A stretch of DNA of 64,000 nucleotides from Lantana camara. Lineage: Eukaryota; Streptophyta; Magnoliopsida; Lamiales; Verbenaceae. Position numbers and translations under genes: made by a program. The stretch spans positions 63,333,501 to 63,397,500 of the forward strand of contig CM074862.1 in assembly GCA_037501455.1 (NCBI GenBank), given 5' to 3'. The notes beneath the pieces were generated by a model. The model was not told the origin of the DNA. It saw only the letters and a program-made list of their open reading frames with translations, and searched no databases. Shown here piece after piece: positions 38,229 to 51,263 of this stretch (its first letter is position 1; each line of letters begins with the position of its first letter).

Positions 38229-40490
38229 ATGGCAACCAAAAACCCTCTTGTATCGATCCTCGAGTCAAACAAGTTGACAGGTCCCAACTATTCTGATTGG
38301 CTGAGGAATCTAAAAATCATTTTAGATTCTGAGAAGAGAACTTATGTTCTCTTCGAAGGGGAGCCCAGTCCCGAAGGGGAGGCTCCCACTCGGGCAGAGC
38401 GGGATGCGATTCAGAAGTGGAAGGATGATAATCTCCAAGCCCGTTATCTTATGTTGGCTAACATGTCTCCGGACTTGCAAAGGCAACATGAGGCCATGGA
38501 ATTCGCTTGGGAGATTTACGACCACTTAGAGCAACTTTACCGCCCTCATGAACGTGTTACAAGGTATAACACATCAAAGGAATTGTTCCACTTGAGAATG
38601 AGGGAAGGTTCAAGTGTCTATGAATATGGACTCAAGTTTCTTGCCCTTACTGAGAAACTCGCTTCCATGGACATGCCACTGAAAGATGAGCTTTCAGTGG
38701 ATTTGTTGCTAGCTTCGCTCCCACCATCATTCAACCCATTTGTCCTTAACTTCAACATGAATCATGCTGGTGCTACTGTAGCTGAGCTGATTAGTCAGCT
38801 TGTGACTGCTGAAAGCACGATGAAGAAGGACAATAAGGTTTTGATGGTGAATGCTCCATCTTCCTCTTCTGGGCCTTCTAAAGGTAAGGGCAAGAAAGCC
38901 CAAAAGAAGAAGAAGAAACCCCTTAGGCCCACTGGTGGCATTTCGAAGGGAAAGGCCCAAAAGAAGAAGCGTGATCAGAAAGAGGATGTTTGCTTCCATT
39001 GTGGCAAAGCGGGACATTGGAGGAGAAACTGCCCAGAGTACAAGGCTACTCTAAAGAAAGGTATCTTTCTCGTTGAAATAAATCTTTCTATTAATTCTAG
39101 TTCTTGGGTACTTGATACCGGTTGTGGAACTCATATCTGTAATGATGTACAGATGCTAAGTGAAGTCCAACAACTCAAAGAAGGAGAATGTATCTTGAAG
39201 ATCGGCGATGGCTCAAACGTTGAAGCTCGAGCTTTAGGCACAATTAGATTAGATTTAGGTAGTTTTGAGTTAGTCTTAAATAAAGTCCTTTATGTACCGA
39301 GCATTATTCGTAATATAATTTCAGTTCCAATATTAGATTGTGAAGGTTATGAAACTTATATTAAGAATGGTAAATATTTTATCAAACGGAACAACTCTTC
39401 CGTTCACATCGGTACTCTAAGTAATGGACTTTACCTAACTCAAAATATCAATATTATGAATATACAACGAGAAACAAAGCATAAGAGAGATGACAAAGTT
39501 TCAGCTCCCTTATGGCACGCTAGATTAGGACACATTTCCAAAAACAGAATTAGCAAGATAAACACTTTAGGATCATTCTCTGAAAATGATCTCAAAGAGT
39601 TAACTTCTTGCGAATCCTGTCTCAAAGGAAAAATGTCCAAAGTTCCTTTTAAACGAACTGTGGAACGTGCCACTAAGGTTTTAGATTTGATCCATACTGA
39701 TGTTTGTGGACCGCTTAGTGTAAGCACTAGAAACAATCATCAGTATTTCATAACCTTTACTGATGACTTTAGTCGGTATGGTTATGTATACTTAATGAAG
39801 TATAAATCTGAAGCTTTTGAGAAATTCTTAGAATTTCAAAAGGAGGTTGAGAACCAAACTGGTCACAAGATCAAAGCACTTCGATCTGATCGAGGAGACG
39901 AATATCTTAGTGAAGAATTCCTTAATCATCTCAAAGATAATGGGATTATCTCTCAGTGGACTCCTCCGGGAACTCCTCAGCTTAATGGAGTTTCTGAGAG
40001 AAGGAATCGAACCTTACTTGATATGGTTCGTTCCATGATGAGTTTCACTGACTTACCACCTTCTTTCTGGGGTTATGCCCTAGAAAGTGCAGCAAAGATT
40101 TTGAATCTAGTTCCCTCTAAGTCAGTCCCTAAAACGCCCCATGAAATGTGGCATGGTAAAATCCCTAGCTATTCTTACTTAAGAATTTGGGGTTGTCCTG
40201 CTTACGTGAAGAGGACAGTGGGAGATAAGTTAGAATCTCATTCTAACTTATGCTACTTTGTAGGTTATCCTAAGGAATCCATAGGATACTACTTCTATGA
40301 TCAATCTGAGCAAAAGGTGTTTATTTCCAGAAATGCCACTTTTCTTGAGGAACCGTTCCTTAAAGAAAAGAAAGGCAAGATCATAGAATTAGAAGAAGTA
40401 CAAAGTAACCCCACGCCACCCACTGAAGAAACGTGTAGCACCCCGCACGTGAGGCACCACATCCCCCGCACTAAGGCTCAACACGAGTAA
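38229..40490 (+). CDS. Copia gag-pol, first part: GAG, protease, integrase (interrupted)
   Basis: Opens at ATG 38229. Residues 1 to about 200 are a copia GAG domain, followed by a Lys-rich linker and one zinc knuckle of type CX2CX4HX4C (C255 to C268). The protease active site is WVLDTGCGTH with D296. The integrase zinc-binding region is LWHARLGH (H430, H435) with SCESC (C461, C464). The catalytic triad is D491 (IHTDVCG), D554 (RSDRGDE) and E590 (VSERRN), with the expected 35-residue D-E spacing. The true gene stops at 40433, where a minus-strand element is inserted. The last 19 codons come from its LTR. All visible catalytic residues are intact. In the intact family the polyprotein continues into reverse transcriptase, found here from 51264. 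Confidence 0.93.
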   Translation: MATKNPLVSILESNKLTGPNYSDWLRNLKIILDSEKRTYVLFEGEPSPEGEAPTRAERDAIQKWKDDNLQARYLMLANMSPDLQRQHEAMEFAWEIYDHLEQLYRPHERVTRYNTSKELFHLRMREGSSVYEYGLKFLALTEKLASMDMPLKDELSVDLLLASLPPSFNPFVLNFNMNHAGATVAELISQLVTAESTMKKDNKVLMVNAPSSSSGPSKGKGKKAQKKKKKPLRPTGGISKGKAQKKKRDQKEDVCFHCGKAGHWRRNCPEYKATLKKGIFLVEINLSINSSSWVLDTGCGTHICNDVQMLSEVQQLKEGECILKIGDGSNVEARALGTIRLDLGSFELVLNKVLYVPSIIRNIISVPILDCEGYETYIKNGKYFIKRNNSSVHIGTLSNGLYLTQNINIMNIQRETKHKRDDKVSAPLWHARLGHISKNRISKINTLGSFSENDLKELTSCESCLKGKMSKVPFKRTVERATKVLDLIHTDVCGPLSVSTRNNHQYFITFTDDFSRYGYVYLMKYKSEAFEKFLEFQKEVENQTGHKIKALRSDRGDEYLSEEFLNHLKDNGIISQWTPPGTPQLNGVSERRNRTLLDMVRSMMSFTDLPPSFWGYALESAAKILNLVPSKSVPKTPHEMWHGKIPSYSYLRIWGCPAYVKRTVGDKLESHSNLCYFVGYPKESIGYYFYDQSEQKVFISRNATFLEEPFLKEKKGKIIELEEVQSNPTPPTEETCSTPHVRHHIPRTKAQHE

Positions 40491-43400
40491 CGAAATAGTA
40501 AATCCGCACCCGTATCAAACCCTAGCGAACGGGAGACAAACATAAAAACTTTCCTAAGCCAGGCGGAGCTAGACCCTGTAAGGTTTACCAATCCACAAAA
40601 TATAATGCATAACGAAGCCAAAATTCAAGTATACAAGCCATAAACGGAATTCGGGCTCCTCAGGCCTCTTTTAAAACATAGTAAAATCCAGTAAAGCCAA
40701 TTTCATCATAAATACATAGGTATCAAATTTCATAACTTGTTCGAGTTCAAGGTATAGTAGAACGAATCATACATAACTCCAATACCAATATGAGTGCAGA
40801 GACTCCCTAACCTAACTCGACCCACTTAGAACTCCAAACCTCCGCCTAGCCCGAAATTCCAAAGCCAAACCTGCACACTAAAGTGTTGGGGAGGGAGAGG
40901 GTCAGTCTCTAGAAGACTGAGTGAGCAGGAGCGATACATATATATATAAAACATGCACATGCAAGTCATAAATTCCGAACAAGGTTTTGTTTGCAATTAG
41001 TTCCCTAAAAGGGCAAGAGAATGATTAATCAATGCTCGGATTTTATGACTAATTCATATTAAATTTATTCCATTCATAAATCATACATAAATATAAGGCT
41101 CGGCGAGTGAGCGTGCACAACCTCCATCCAAACTCCGACCGTGTACGACAAATATCAATAATATATTGATTAGGCGATCATACAATATATTATAATACAC
41201 ACAGACCATAAATCATATCATAAAACATATTCGTTTGGGCGATCCGGATCCCGGCATTCCCGCACGGTGCCTAATCATATCATAACATATACATAAGAAA
41301 AGCCTAATTCTTAACCAACCTTCTTCCTCCGGGTGGTGGACAAGTTAGCTAGACCTGCCCACCGATAAATACATAGGCCAATGGGGGTACATGAATCCCC
41401 CAAGGGCACGCAGCTCCCATTCCCCGCTAAATCTCCTAGCGAGGGCCGGTATCACCGTAGTTTGGTTGGGACTAGTATATGGGATCCCCGTCAGCCCTTG
41501 CTTCCTCGGTTAGCCACATATACTAAGTCCCGGGGCCCGTGAACATAACAGCTTAGCATAATCTCGCCAAAACATATCAATACATACATATGATACATAC
41601 TATAAGAAATCATACCTTACCGTGTAACTCGGCATATGCTATATACGTACCTCTCCGTGTCATCCTAATCCATAGCTAGCATGAAGACACACGGTTTGGA
41701 GCATAGCCTCATTACAAAACCATTTTTAAGCTTATATACGCTCATACGTATAATTCAAAAGAATTTACTCGATAGCTCATTTGAAAACCATATATATATA
41801 ATCATAAGGTTTTGGCCAAAGCTTTTCACATAAGGGTTGTAGGGTTTAATACGTAGCTAAAACGAAAACCACCCTCACCTTAACCGTGAAGTTACAAGGA
41901 TCGAGCACCAAGTGCCTGAACGATCAAAAGCTCTCCACCCTGGAGACAAACTGTACAAAAGACCAAAAGACGTGTTCGTGAGACTCAAGACCCTAAATGA
42001 ACCATATATGACGCACGGCAATGCTCACACATGATATGAGAGCATAAAGATCATGAAAATCATATAACCAATTTATTCACTTGTTCGATCATAGATCATT
42101 CAATTCATATCTCCATTCAATTTATTCAAGAACTCAAATAGAAGCATAGAACATGTTCAAACTCTCCCAACATGCTACTATATATTTCATATTACATAAC
42201 ATAGCATATATCCAAGGTTTGACAACAAGAAGAAGTCATATGATATGGAAAATAAGTTATGCGATTCGTAAGCGACATATAAACACACATAACGGCATCA
42301 AGTAAAAGCATACCTATAGCACATCCAAATGCCATGAAATTAAACCACAATACTCCTAACACATAGTAAAACAAGTTCCTAGTTCAACACAAGAGGAGAT
42401 AAAGCCATTCAAGAGGTGAAACAAATAAAAAACCGAAAAGGAAGCAACACGGACTGCACAGGGGAAGGGACACGGGGGTGTCACCTTCCTTAGCCAAACT
42501 GAGCCACGGGCGTGGCTCAGTACAGAGCTGCCCAGAAGGTGTGACACGCCCGTGTCTCACTCTTATGAGTAAATGAGACACGGGGGTGTCACGGTACAGA
42601 ACTAAAACCGTTCACAAAGTTAAACCGGCAAAACTGATCCCTTACAAACTCAATCCAAAAACATACCAAATGAACTCCAAATGCTCTGAAACTTAATATA
42701 CAACATATTTGGCATGTTATGAACATTTTTCATTTAGAGTTCAAAGGCTAAATCACACGTTAAGATCATCGAATCCATGCAACAAAACTGGGTCGCCAAA
42801 ATCGCACATATGAGCCCTAATGATTCCATCATGCCTTGATCAAGTACTTAGGGGTTGAATTTGGATCTGAAACTTTGGGGAATGCATGCTAACATACTAA
42901 ACAACTAATATACATCATATATATGCAAAATGGCACAATTTAAAGCACATTAGGGTGACCAACAACCACACATAGGCAACAGCAACAAATCTGTCATGGA
43001 GCATGCATAAAAACAGGCCATGTATTTCGGTTTTGAGGCTTCAAATGGATCCAAATACTTGAAACATGAATGCTAACATATATAACAATGAGTGTACATC
43101 AACTCCAAGCAATTTCACACGAAATGGAGCCCATTTGATCAAGCAACAACACAAAATTTCACACAGCAGTTCGAAAAACAGGGGAATCAATTAGATCATC
43201 AAGTTTGGAGCTCCATATCTCAAAATTTTATAAAAGGAGCAAGAGAAGAAATCCTCCTAACATCATATACTATCAGTTAGGAAAGAAATAAGCCAAGAAA
43301 CAAGCTCACATACTCATTTACAAGCAAGGAAATCAGCTACACAAGCAAATAGGTCACAAGAGCAAAAATCCCTAAAAGTTCATATAAAACTCATCCCTCA

Positions 43401-44298
43401 AACCCTAACCAAATCTGACCCAAATCATGTATTACATAGGTGAAATCAAGCATAATATAGTAGAGAAGATATAAATATTCATACCTTGAAGATTTGGTGA
43501 AGGAGGGAAGAGATTTGAGCTCAAAATCACAAAGGATGGCCAAGGGTTTTCTTCCTTCTCCTCTTCTTCCCTCTCTCGTTTCAGTTGCAGCTGGAAATGG
43601 AGATATGTGGTTCGGTTTTCAGAGCTAAAGAGGAGAGGAAGGGCTTAACTCAAGGTAGATAAGTCATGGTTAAGGTAGGGTTAGGTTAAGGGGTGTTATA
43701 GGGTCCCACCATGAAGACTAGTCAACAAAAGAAGCTCTTCTTGCACGGGTTGCTCGTTACGGTTGGATTTCGGAGGTCTTAATGATTTCAAAAAGGTGTG
43801 AGGCTTGTTCCATTGTCTCCGAATCGTCGATACGAAGGCAACGGAGTTGACGGAATTCGAATCCGAATTCCCGAGCTCAAGATATCACGCACGGAACCAA
43901 GGGTACGCTAATTGCTCGTTAGCCCCCGACTTGGTTCCAAAAATCAAAATAAATTCATAAACACGTCAATTGAATCCGAAAACATAAACCGAGCACATAG
44001 GCACGTTCATAACACACATATTTACGACATATTAAATTTTCACGCCAATCCAGTATCATTTCATATAAGAACGAAGTAGAAATAAAACACTCAAGCGCAT
44101 GAACGAATTCATATTGTTATAAATAAATTACTAAACTTAAATTCCATATTAATTAAATTAAATAACAAAAGTTTACGGTTTTAAATCAAATAAAAAAAAA
44201 ACACTTATAAACAATTAATCATATAATTAAATACTTAATTTGCGCAATTTTTAAACAAATACGTCACATTACTTAAACTGAAAAACGGGGGCGTTACA
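40434..44298 (-). repeat. F5 LTR, left copy (3' LTR of the minus-strand element), 3865 bp
   Basis: On the plus strand it starts TGTAGCACCCCGC and ends GGGGGCGTTACA. Donor-like TTCAAG/GTATG is at 43484 (minus) and acceptor-like GTGCAG at 40871, predicting an intron of about 2.6 kb. Palindrome cluster at 42469-42590. Its internal short frames are all repeated in the right copy and are not genes. Confidence 0.93.
42469..42590 (-). repeat. GC-rich palindrome cluster in the F5 left LTR
   Basis: Four palindromes: GACACGGGGGTGTC (42469-42482), GAGCCACGGGCGTGGCTC inside 42499-42520 (near-perfect over 22 bases), GACACGCCCGTGTC within 42541-42560 and ACACGGGGGTGT within 42575-42590. The right LTR has the same cluster at 49429-49550. 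Confidence 0.85.
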
Positions 44299-47200
44299 AT
44301 CTCTCCCCCTTAAAAGAATCCGTCCTCGGATTCAAAACACGCTTGAAATCAAATAATGAGAGATTCCCCGTCTCTCACAAACAACAAGGAGAGAGCCCCG
44401 TCTCTCAAGCAGCAATGAGAGAACCCCGTCTCTCCAATAATAATGAGAGAACCCCGTCTCTCGCAAGCAAAGAGAGTACCCCGTCTCTCAAACAAAAATA
44501 AGAGAATCCCCGTCTCTTAACCGAAAATAAAGCAAGGAAGTCTCCAATACTCCCAAGCAACTCACGCGAAACCAAAATTAAAATTACGGAAGTCACCCAA
44601 AGCAAGTAATAAACGTCGCCCACATTGATATTCAATTACTCCAAGTAATTTAACACAGTGCAAAACAAAGCACTTAACATAAAATTTATAAAAGTTAAAT
44701 TTGCATGGATGCATGTATCCTGAATGCTATAAGTACCGTTCACCGTAGTTGCGAAATTCAGATTTGTGAGTTGTCGTTGTCCAAGGTATGATCTGTCCTG
44801 AATGTAACTCGGTGCCCAACTTGTCTTGAACCTCTTCAGGGTTCCCCGGTGAAACGATTGATGAATTCCTTAAGGATTATATCCTTAGAGCCTATCTAAC
44901 TGGTACTGCTACCCAACTTCTTCAATCCTTATCCAAATCGGTGCTTAACATATCCCCGAGGATCACCACTCTGAGCAAACTTGATGATTCAATCCCAACC
45001 TTACGATTTATTCTTATAGTCTCTCTCAACACAATCTTTTCCCACCTTCCGTTCCCATTGTCCGTTCATTCCCTTTCGATCCCCCTCAACGTTATATTTG
45101 ATAACTGGTCCCATATTTCCTTCACCGAAGATAGAAGGTTCTTGCTGATTCTTGAAATTTGAGACCAATACTCCAATTATCAACCCTTTTTCCATTTGGT
45201 CTCTACTTAAGCTTCCTTGTAGGTTACCGTTGATATAACTAATAACTTATAACTAATAACTCGATGATATTATCTTGGACCCCTTCATACTTAGTTGAAT
45301 AAATCTTGACCGACACCATCCCCGTACGTGATAGCTTTATTCGATTTTCCCCCTTGCTAATACTAACTTAGAAATCCATAGAACCCTCTTATGATTCCAT
45401 TACCTCCAGACCAGAATTCCATACGTAGCTTCCTCTTAATAACTTACCCATAACCACCGTCTTATTCATTCCTAATCTCCACCCTCAGGACTTCAAGATT
45501 CTCCTTAGTTTGCATCCCCGTCATTACTCCTAACATATTCATTCGAACACCACTCCCATCCTCCAATTCACCTCTCGGTCGTGCTCTCCCCCTTAAAATT
45601 TTTATTTTTATTTTTATTTTTTTTTGCTCTTACATATCAACCTCCATGAATCCTTCTTTCATTGAAATTTTTGCTGAGCCACTTCTGTTTCTTTAATTCA
45701 CTCCTAAGGTTCAATTCAAACCCTTCAGTAATTGCTTCCTTCTAATCACCAACTCTTCTCTTTCTTTCTCTTCTTGAAATCTAGATCAATTTAATCCCCT
45801 CTTGTATTTCCATTCTTCAACTAAAGATAATCCTTTCAAGGGTCAAAAAGGACTTACATTATTTCCTACTCAAAGCTCCCTTATTTGAAAGTTTCAGTTG
45901 AATTCGTTACTTCGTCTCTGAGATTAAGGTTTCTCCAAAACTCTTCAACTTAGTTTCTTCGGTGTAGATTGTGCTAGCTAAGCTATATGCCCGGAACTCC
46001 AAAATATAACCCAACTATTCTTCTCATCTTGATTCGAGTAAGCCTTGATTAATGAATAGCTTGATAAACAAGGTGGAGTCATTCCCTATCAATTAAACAC
46101 TAAGCCATGCATGTTGGATTAACATGCCAATGCACTTAGTAAACAGTCAAAGATACAACAATGCAACACGTTGAAGGAACTATATTAATTAAACATAAAC
46201 GTACATATAGATACAGAAAGTAATTAATTTAAATTGATGCATGATGCTTATGCCATGAATATGCAGAACCTGTCACCGAGGTGGTAAACTTTTAGCTTGA
46301 TGACGTGTTCCTCATTCCCATGATTGTAACTTTCTTTGAAAATAATTTCTTAGCTTTCCATGGTCTTCGAATCTCCCTAATCTTCTTCATCCATTCGTAT
46401 ATCCCATGGCCCGAACGTACTATTCTTGAACTCAAGATCTTATTTGTCAATGGAGTTTACCCCTCAACGTACTTCCAAGCATCAACCTCCAAAGGTCGTC
46501 CAAATCTTCATCTTGATGTCCCCTCCGGTTAAAGTTCCTTTAGCTTATCCTTTGTTTCCGATCCCAAGGTCACTTGACCTGGCAATTATTCCTTGTCTTT
46601 CCCACGCTTATATTCGCATCAAGTGAGCTTCCATATTTCACCTTATAATGAGCCTTGTGATTAACGGCTCCCAATCCTTGCATCTGAGTTGAGTCGAATC
46701 CCTTTTTAACACATCATGTATCCGACTCCTTGAAGCTTCCCAATTTGGCCTTCCAATCACTCAACCATTCCAAACTCGAAGCTTCAAAGGTGAACCTTGG
46801 GGCCTTTTACTCTTGTATTAGATGTCTCCAAAATCGGGGTGGTGAAGAGTTCCACACCCCTCTTGTTGTCTCACGCGTCCCTCAAGTTAGAACTTGAGTC
46901 TTTGCATGTCTTGTATGTTGAGAATCTTCAAGGTTTGTAGGTGGGGCATGATTGATGAACCTTCCCGTGATCCAAGCTTCCTCCCATGATACGAGCCATG
47001 ATAGATAGTTCCATTGTGTAAGCCATGGAATTTGAACACTCGGCATTCAAGTTACCTTGTCAGTTGTAGTTAGTGTGAATTGTAAAGCATGATAGCCGCC
47101 TATATAAGGAAGATCAATTCAAATATGGATGCATGAAGATTAGCGTATGCTTATGGCACGTAGTTAAATGAATCAAGGCACATAGAATGCAAATTGCGAC

Positions 47201-47393
47201 ACTTAAAGCAACTAAATGAAAGCGTAGATTGTATACATATATTAAGCAATTTCCATCACTTACTGTCAAATATTCATGCCAAAACGATGCAATGCACACA
47301 TTAACAAGTTGTTCCTATGCCGTGCGACCTAACTGACTCAAACACGACTCAAGAACACCGGTTTTGCAACCGGGCTCTGATACCACTTAAGGA
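44299..47393 (-). other. Internal region of the LARD-like element
   Basis: 3095 bases with no credible gene on either strand. On the minus strand it reads primer site, leader, middle, hairpin array (44358-44518), then purine tract. A T-rich run at about 45598-45622 is simple sequence. It is related to 23331-23961 and 56486-58497 of element P, for example CGGTGACAGG near 46267-46276 (minus) and 56490 (plus). Relatedness over the whole length without coding suggests retained cis signals. Confidence 0.75.
44358..44518 (-). repeat. Array of six GAGAGA-loop-TCTCTC hairpins before the polypurine tract
   Basis: Units at 44358-44376, 44389-44406, 44417-44434, 44445-44462, 44472-44489 and 44501-44518, with spacing 27 to 31 bases. 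On the minus strand the consensus is GAGAGACGGGGTTCTCTC, two 6-base complementary arms around a G-rich loop. Units five and six each have an arm mismatch. The array is about 45 bases from the purine tract. A related three-unit array stands at 58363-58438 in element P. Confidence 0.85.
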
Positions 47394-50300
47394 TGTAGCA
47401 CCCCGCACGTGAGGCACCACATCCCCCGCACTAAGGCTCAACACGAGTAACGAAATAGTAAATCCGCACCCGTATCAAACCCTAGCGAACGGGAGACAAA
47501 CATAAAAACTTTCCTAAGCCAGGCGGAGCTAGACCCTGTAAGGTTTACCAATCCACAAAATATAATGCATAACGAAGCCAAAATTCAAGTATACAAGCCA
47601 TAAACGGAATTCGGGCTCCTCAGGCCTCTTTTAAAACATAGTAAAATCCAGTAAAGCCAATTTCATCATAAATACATAGGTATCAAATTTCATAACTTGT
47701 TCGAGTTCAAGGTATAGTAGAACGAATCATACATAACTCCAATACCAATATGAGTGCAGAGACTCCCTAACCTAACTCGACCCACTTAGAACTCCAAACC
47801 TCCGCCTAGCCCGAAATTCCAAAGCCAAACCTGCACACTAAAGTGTTGGGGAGGGAGAGGGTCAGTCTCTAGAAGACTGAGTGAGCAGGAGCGATACATA
47901 TATATATAAAACATGCACATGCAAGTCATAAATTCCGAACAAGGTTTTGTTTGCAATTAGTTCCCTAAAAGGGCAAGAGAATGATTAATCAATGCTCGGA
48001 TTTTATGACTAATTCATATTAAATTTATTCCATTCATAAATCATACATAAATATAAGGCTCGGCGAGTGAGCGTGCACAACCTCCATCCAAACTCCGACC
48101 GTGTACGACAAATATCAATAATATATTGATTAGGCGATCATACAATATATTATAATACACACAGACCATAAATCATATCATAAAACATATTCGTTTGGGC
48201 GATCCGGATCCCGGCATTCCCGCACGGTGCCTAATCATATCATAACATATACATAAGAAAAGCCTAATTCTTAACCAACCTTCTTCCTCCGGGTGGTGGA
48301 CAAGTTAGCTAGACCTGCCCACCGATAAATACATAGGCCAATGGGGGTACATGAATCCCCCAAGGGCACGCAGCTCCCATTCCCCGCTAAATCTCCTAGC
48401 GAGGGCCGGTATCACCGTAGTTTGGTTGGGACTAGTATATGGGATCCCCGTCAGCCCTTGCTTCCTCGGTTAGCCACATATACTAAGTCCCGGGGCCCGT
48501 GAACATAACAGCTTAGCATAATCTCGCCAAAACATATCAATACATACATATGATACATACTATAAGAAATCATACCTTACCGTGTAACTCGGCATATGCT
48601 ATATACGTACCTCTCCGTGTCATCCTAATCCATAGCTAGCATGAAGACACACGGTTTGGAGCATAGCCTCATTACAAAACCATTTTTAAGCTTATATACG
48701 CTCATACGTATAATTCAAAAGAATTTACTCGATAGCTCATTTGAAAACCATATATATATAATCATAAGGTTTTGGCCAAAGCTTTTCACATAAGGGTTGT
48801 AGGGTTTAATACGTAGCTAAAACGAAAACCACCCTCACCTTAACCGTGAAGTTACAAGGATCGAGCACCAAGTGCCTGAACGATCAAAAGCTCTCCACCC
48901 TGGAGACAAACTGTACAAAAGACCAAAAGACGTGTTCGTGAGACTCAAGACCCTAAATGAACCATATATGACGCACGGCAATGCTCACACATGATATGAG
49001 AGCATAAAGATCATGAAAATCATATAACCAATTTATTCACTTGTTCGATCATAGATCATTCAATTCATATCTCCATTCAATTTATTCAAGAACTCAAATA
49101 GAAGCATAGAACATGTTCAAACTCTCCCAACATGCTACTATATATTTCATATTACATAACATAGCATATATCCAAGGTTTGACAACAAGAAGAAGTCATA
49201 TGATATGGAAAATAAGTTATGCGATTCGTAAGCGACATATAAACACACATAACGGCATCAAGTAAAAGCATACCTATAGCACATCCAAATGCCATGAAAT
49301 TAAACCACAATACTCCTAACACATAGTAAAACAAGTTCCTAGTTCAACACAAGAGGAGATAAAGCCATTCAAGAGGTGAAACAAATAAAAAACCGAAAAG
49401 GAAGCAACACGGACTGCACAGGGGAAGGGACACGGGGGTGTCACCTTCCTTAGCCAAACTGAGCCACGGGCGTGGCTCAGTACAGAGCTGCCCAGAAGGT
49501 GTGACACGCCCGTGTCTCACTCTTATGAGTAAATGAGACACGGGGGTGTCACGGTACAGAACTAAAACCGTTCACAAAGTTAAACCGGCAAAACTGATCC
49601 CTTACAAACTCAATCCAAAAACATACCAAATGAACTCCAAATGCTCTGAAACTTAATATACAACATATTTGGCATGTTATGAACATTTTTCATTTAGAGT
49701 TCAAAGGCTAAATCACACGTTAAGATCATCGAATCCATGCAACAAAACTGGGTCGCCAAAATCGCACATATGAGCCCTAATGATTCCATCATGCCTTGAT
49801 CAAGTACTTAGGGGTTGAATTTGGATCTGAAACTTTGGGGAATGCATGCTAACATACTAAACAACTAATATACATCATATATATGCAAAATGGCACAATT
49901 TAAAGCACATTAGGGTGACCAACAACCACACATAGGCAACAGCAACAAATCTGTCATGGAGCATGCATAAAAACAGGCCATGTATTTCGGTTTTGAGGCT
50001 TCAAATGGATCCAAATACTTGAAACATGAATGCTAACATATATAACAATGAGTGTACATCAACTCCAAGCAATTTCACACGAAATGGAGCCCATTTGATC
50101 AAGCAACAACACAAAATTTCACACAGCAGTTCGAAAAACAGGGGAATCAATTAGATCATCAAGTTTGGAGCTCCATATCTCAAAATTTTATAAAAGGAGC
50201 AAGAGAAGAAATCCTCCTAACATCATATACTATCAGTTAGGAAAGAAATAAGCCAAGAAACAAGCTCACATACTCATTTACAAGCAAGGAAATCAGCTAC

Positions 50301-51258
50301 ACAAGCAAATAGGTCACAAGAGCAAAAATCCCTAAAAGTTCATATAAAACTCATCCCTCAAACCCTAACCAAATCTGACCCAAATCATGTATTACATAGG
50401 TGAAATCAAGCATAATATAGTAGAGAAGATATAAATATTCATACCTTGAAGATTTGGTGAAGGAGGGAAGAGATTTGAGCTCAAAATCACAAAGGATGGC
50501 CAAGGGTTTTCTTCCTTCTCCTCTTCTTCCCTCTCTCGTTTCAGTTGCAGCTGGAAATGGAGATATGTGGTTCGGTTTTCAGAGCTAAAGAGGAGAGGAA
50601 GGGCTTAACTCAAGGTAGATAAGTCATGGTTAAGGTAGGGTTAGGTTAAGGGGTGTTATAGGGTCCCACCATGAAGACTAGTCAACAAAAGAAGCTCTTC
50701 TTGCACGGGTTGCTCGTTACGGTTGGATTTCGGAGGTCTTAATGATTTCAAAAAGGTGTGAGGCTTGTTCCATTGTCTCCGAATCGTCGATACGAAGGCA
50801 ACGGAGTTGACGGAATTCGAATCCGAATTCCCGAGCTCAAGATATCACGCACGGAACCAAGGGTGCGCTAATTGCTCGTTAGCCCCCGACTTGGTTCCAA
50901 AAATCAAAATAAATTCATAAACACGTCAATTGAATCCGAAAACATAAACCGAGCACATAGGCACGTTCATAACACACATATTTACGACATATTAAATTTT
51001 CACGCCAATCCAGTATCATTTCATATAAGAACGAAGTAGAAATAAAACACTCAAGCGCATGAACGAATTCATATTGTTATAAATAAATTACTAAACTTAA
51101 ATTCCATATTAATTAAATTAAATAACAAAAGTTTACGGTTTTAAATCAAATAAAAAAAAAACACTTATAAACAATTAATCATATAATTAAATACTTAATT
51201 TGCGCAATTTTTAAACAAATACGTCACATTACTTAAACTGAAAAACGGGGGCGTTACA
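47394..51258 (-). repeat. F5 LTR, right copy (5' LTR of the minus-strand element), 3865 bp
   Basis: Same length as the left copy, with one base difference found. The primer site lies immediately to its left on the minus strand. Predicted donor at 50444 and acceptor at 47831. Palindrome cluster at 49429-49550. Confidence 0.93.
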
Positions 51259-51263
51259 AAACG

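Larger units (their letters stand above)
40434..51258 (-). mobile_element. Young large non-coding LTR element (LARD-like, family F5)
   Basis: Duplication AAACG at 40429-40433 and 51259-51263. Two LTRs of 3865 bp each lie exactly 6960 bases apart. The only difference I found is A at 43905 versus G at 50865. The internal region is 3095 bp (44299-47393). On the minus strand it has a perfect iMet primer site (47374-47385) and a polypurine tract (TTTTAAGGGGGAGAG, 44300-44314). No Gag or Pol is recognisable, which fits the LARD class of large non-coding LTR derivatives. It lies between the integrase and reverse transcriptase parts of the outer copia gene, in opposite orientation. Confidence 0.93.

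Noticed and set aside
44358..44518. CRISPR-like array (regular 18-base repeats with spacers)
   Set aside because: Spacers are only about 9-12 bases, the repeats are perfect hairpins, and the setting is a plant LTR element next to its purine tract.
42192..50240. Pairs of identical short frames 6960 bases apart as duplicated genes
   Set aside because: They are the two LTRs of one element; identity reflects a recent insertion, not gene duplication.
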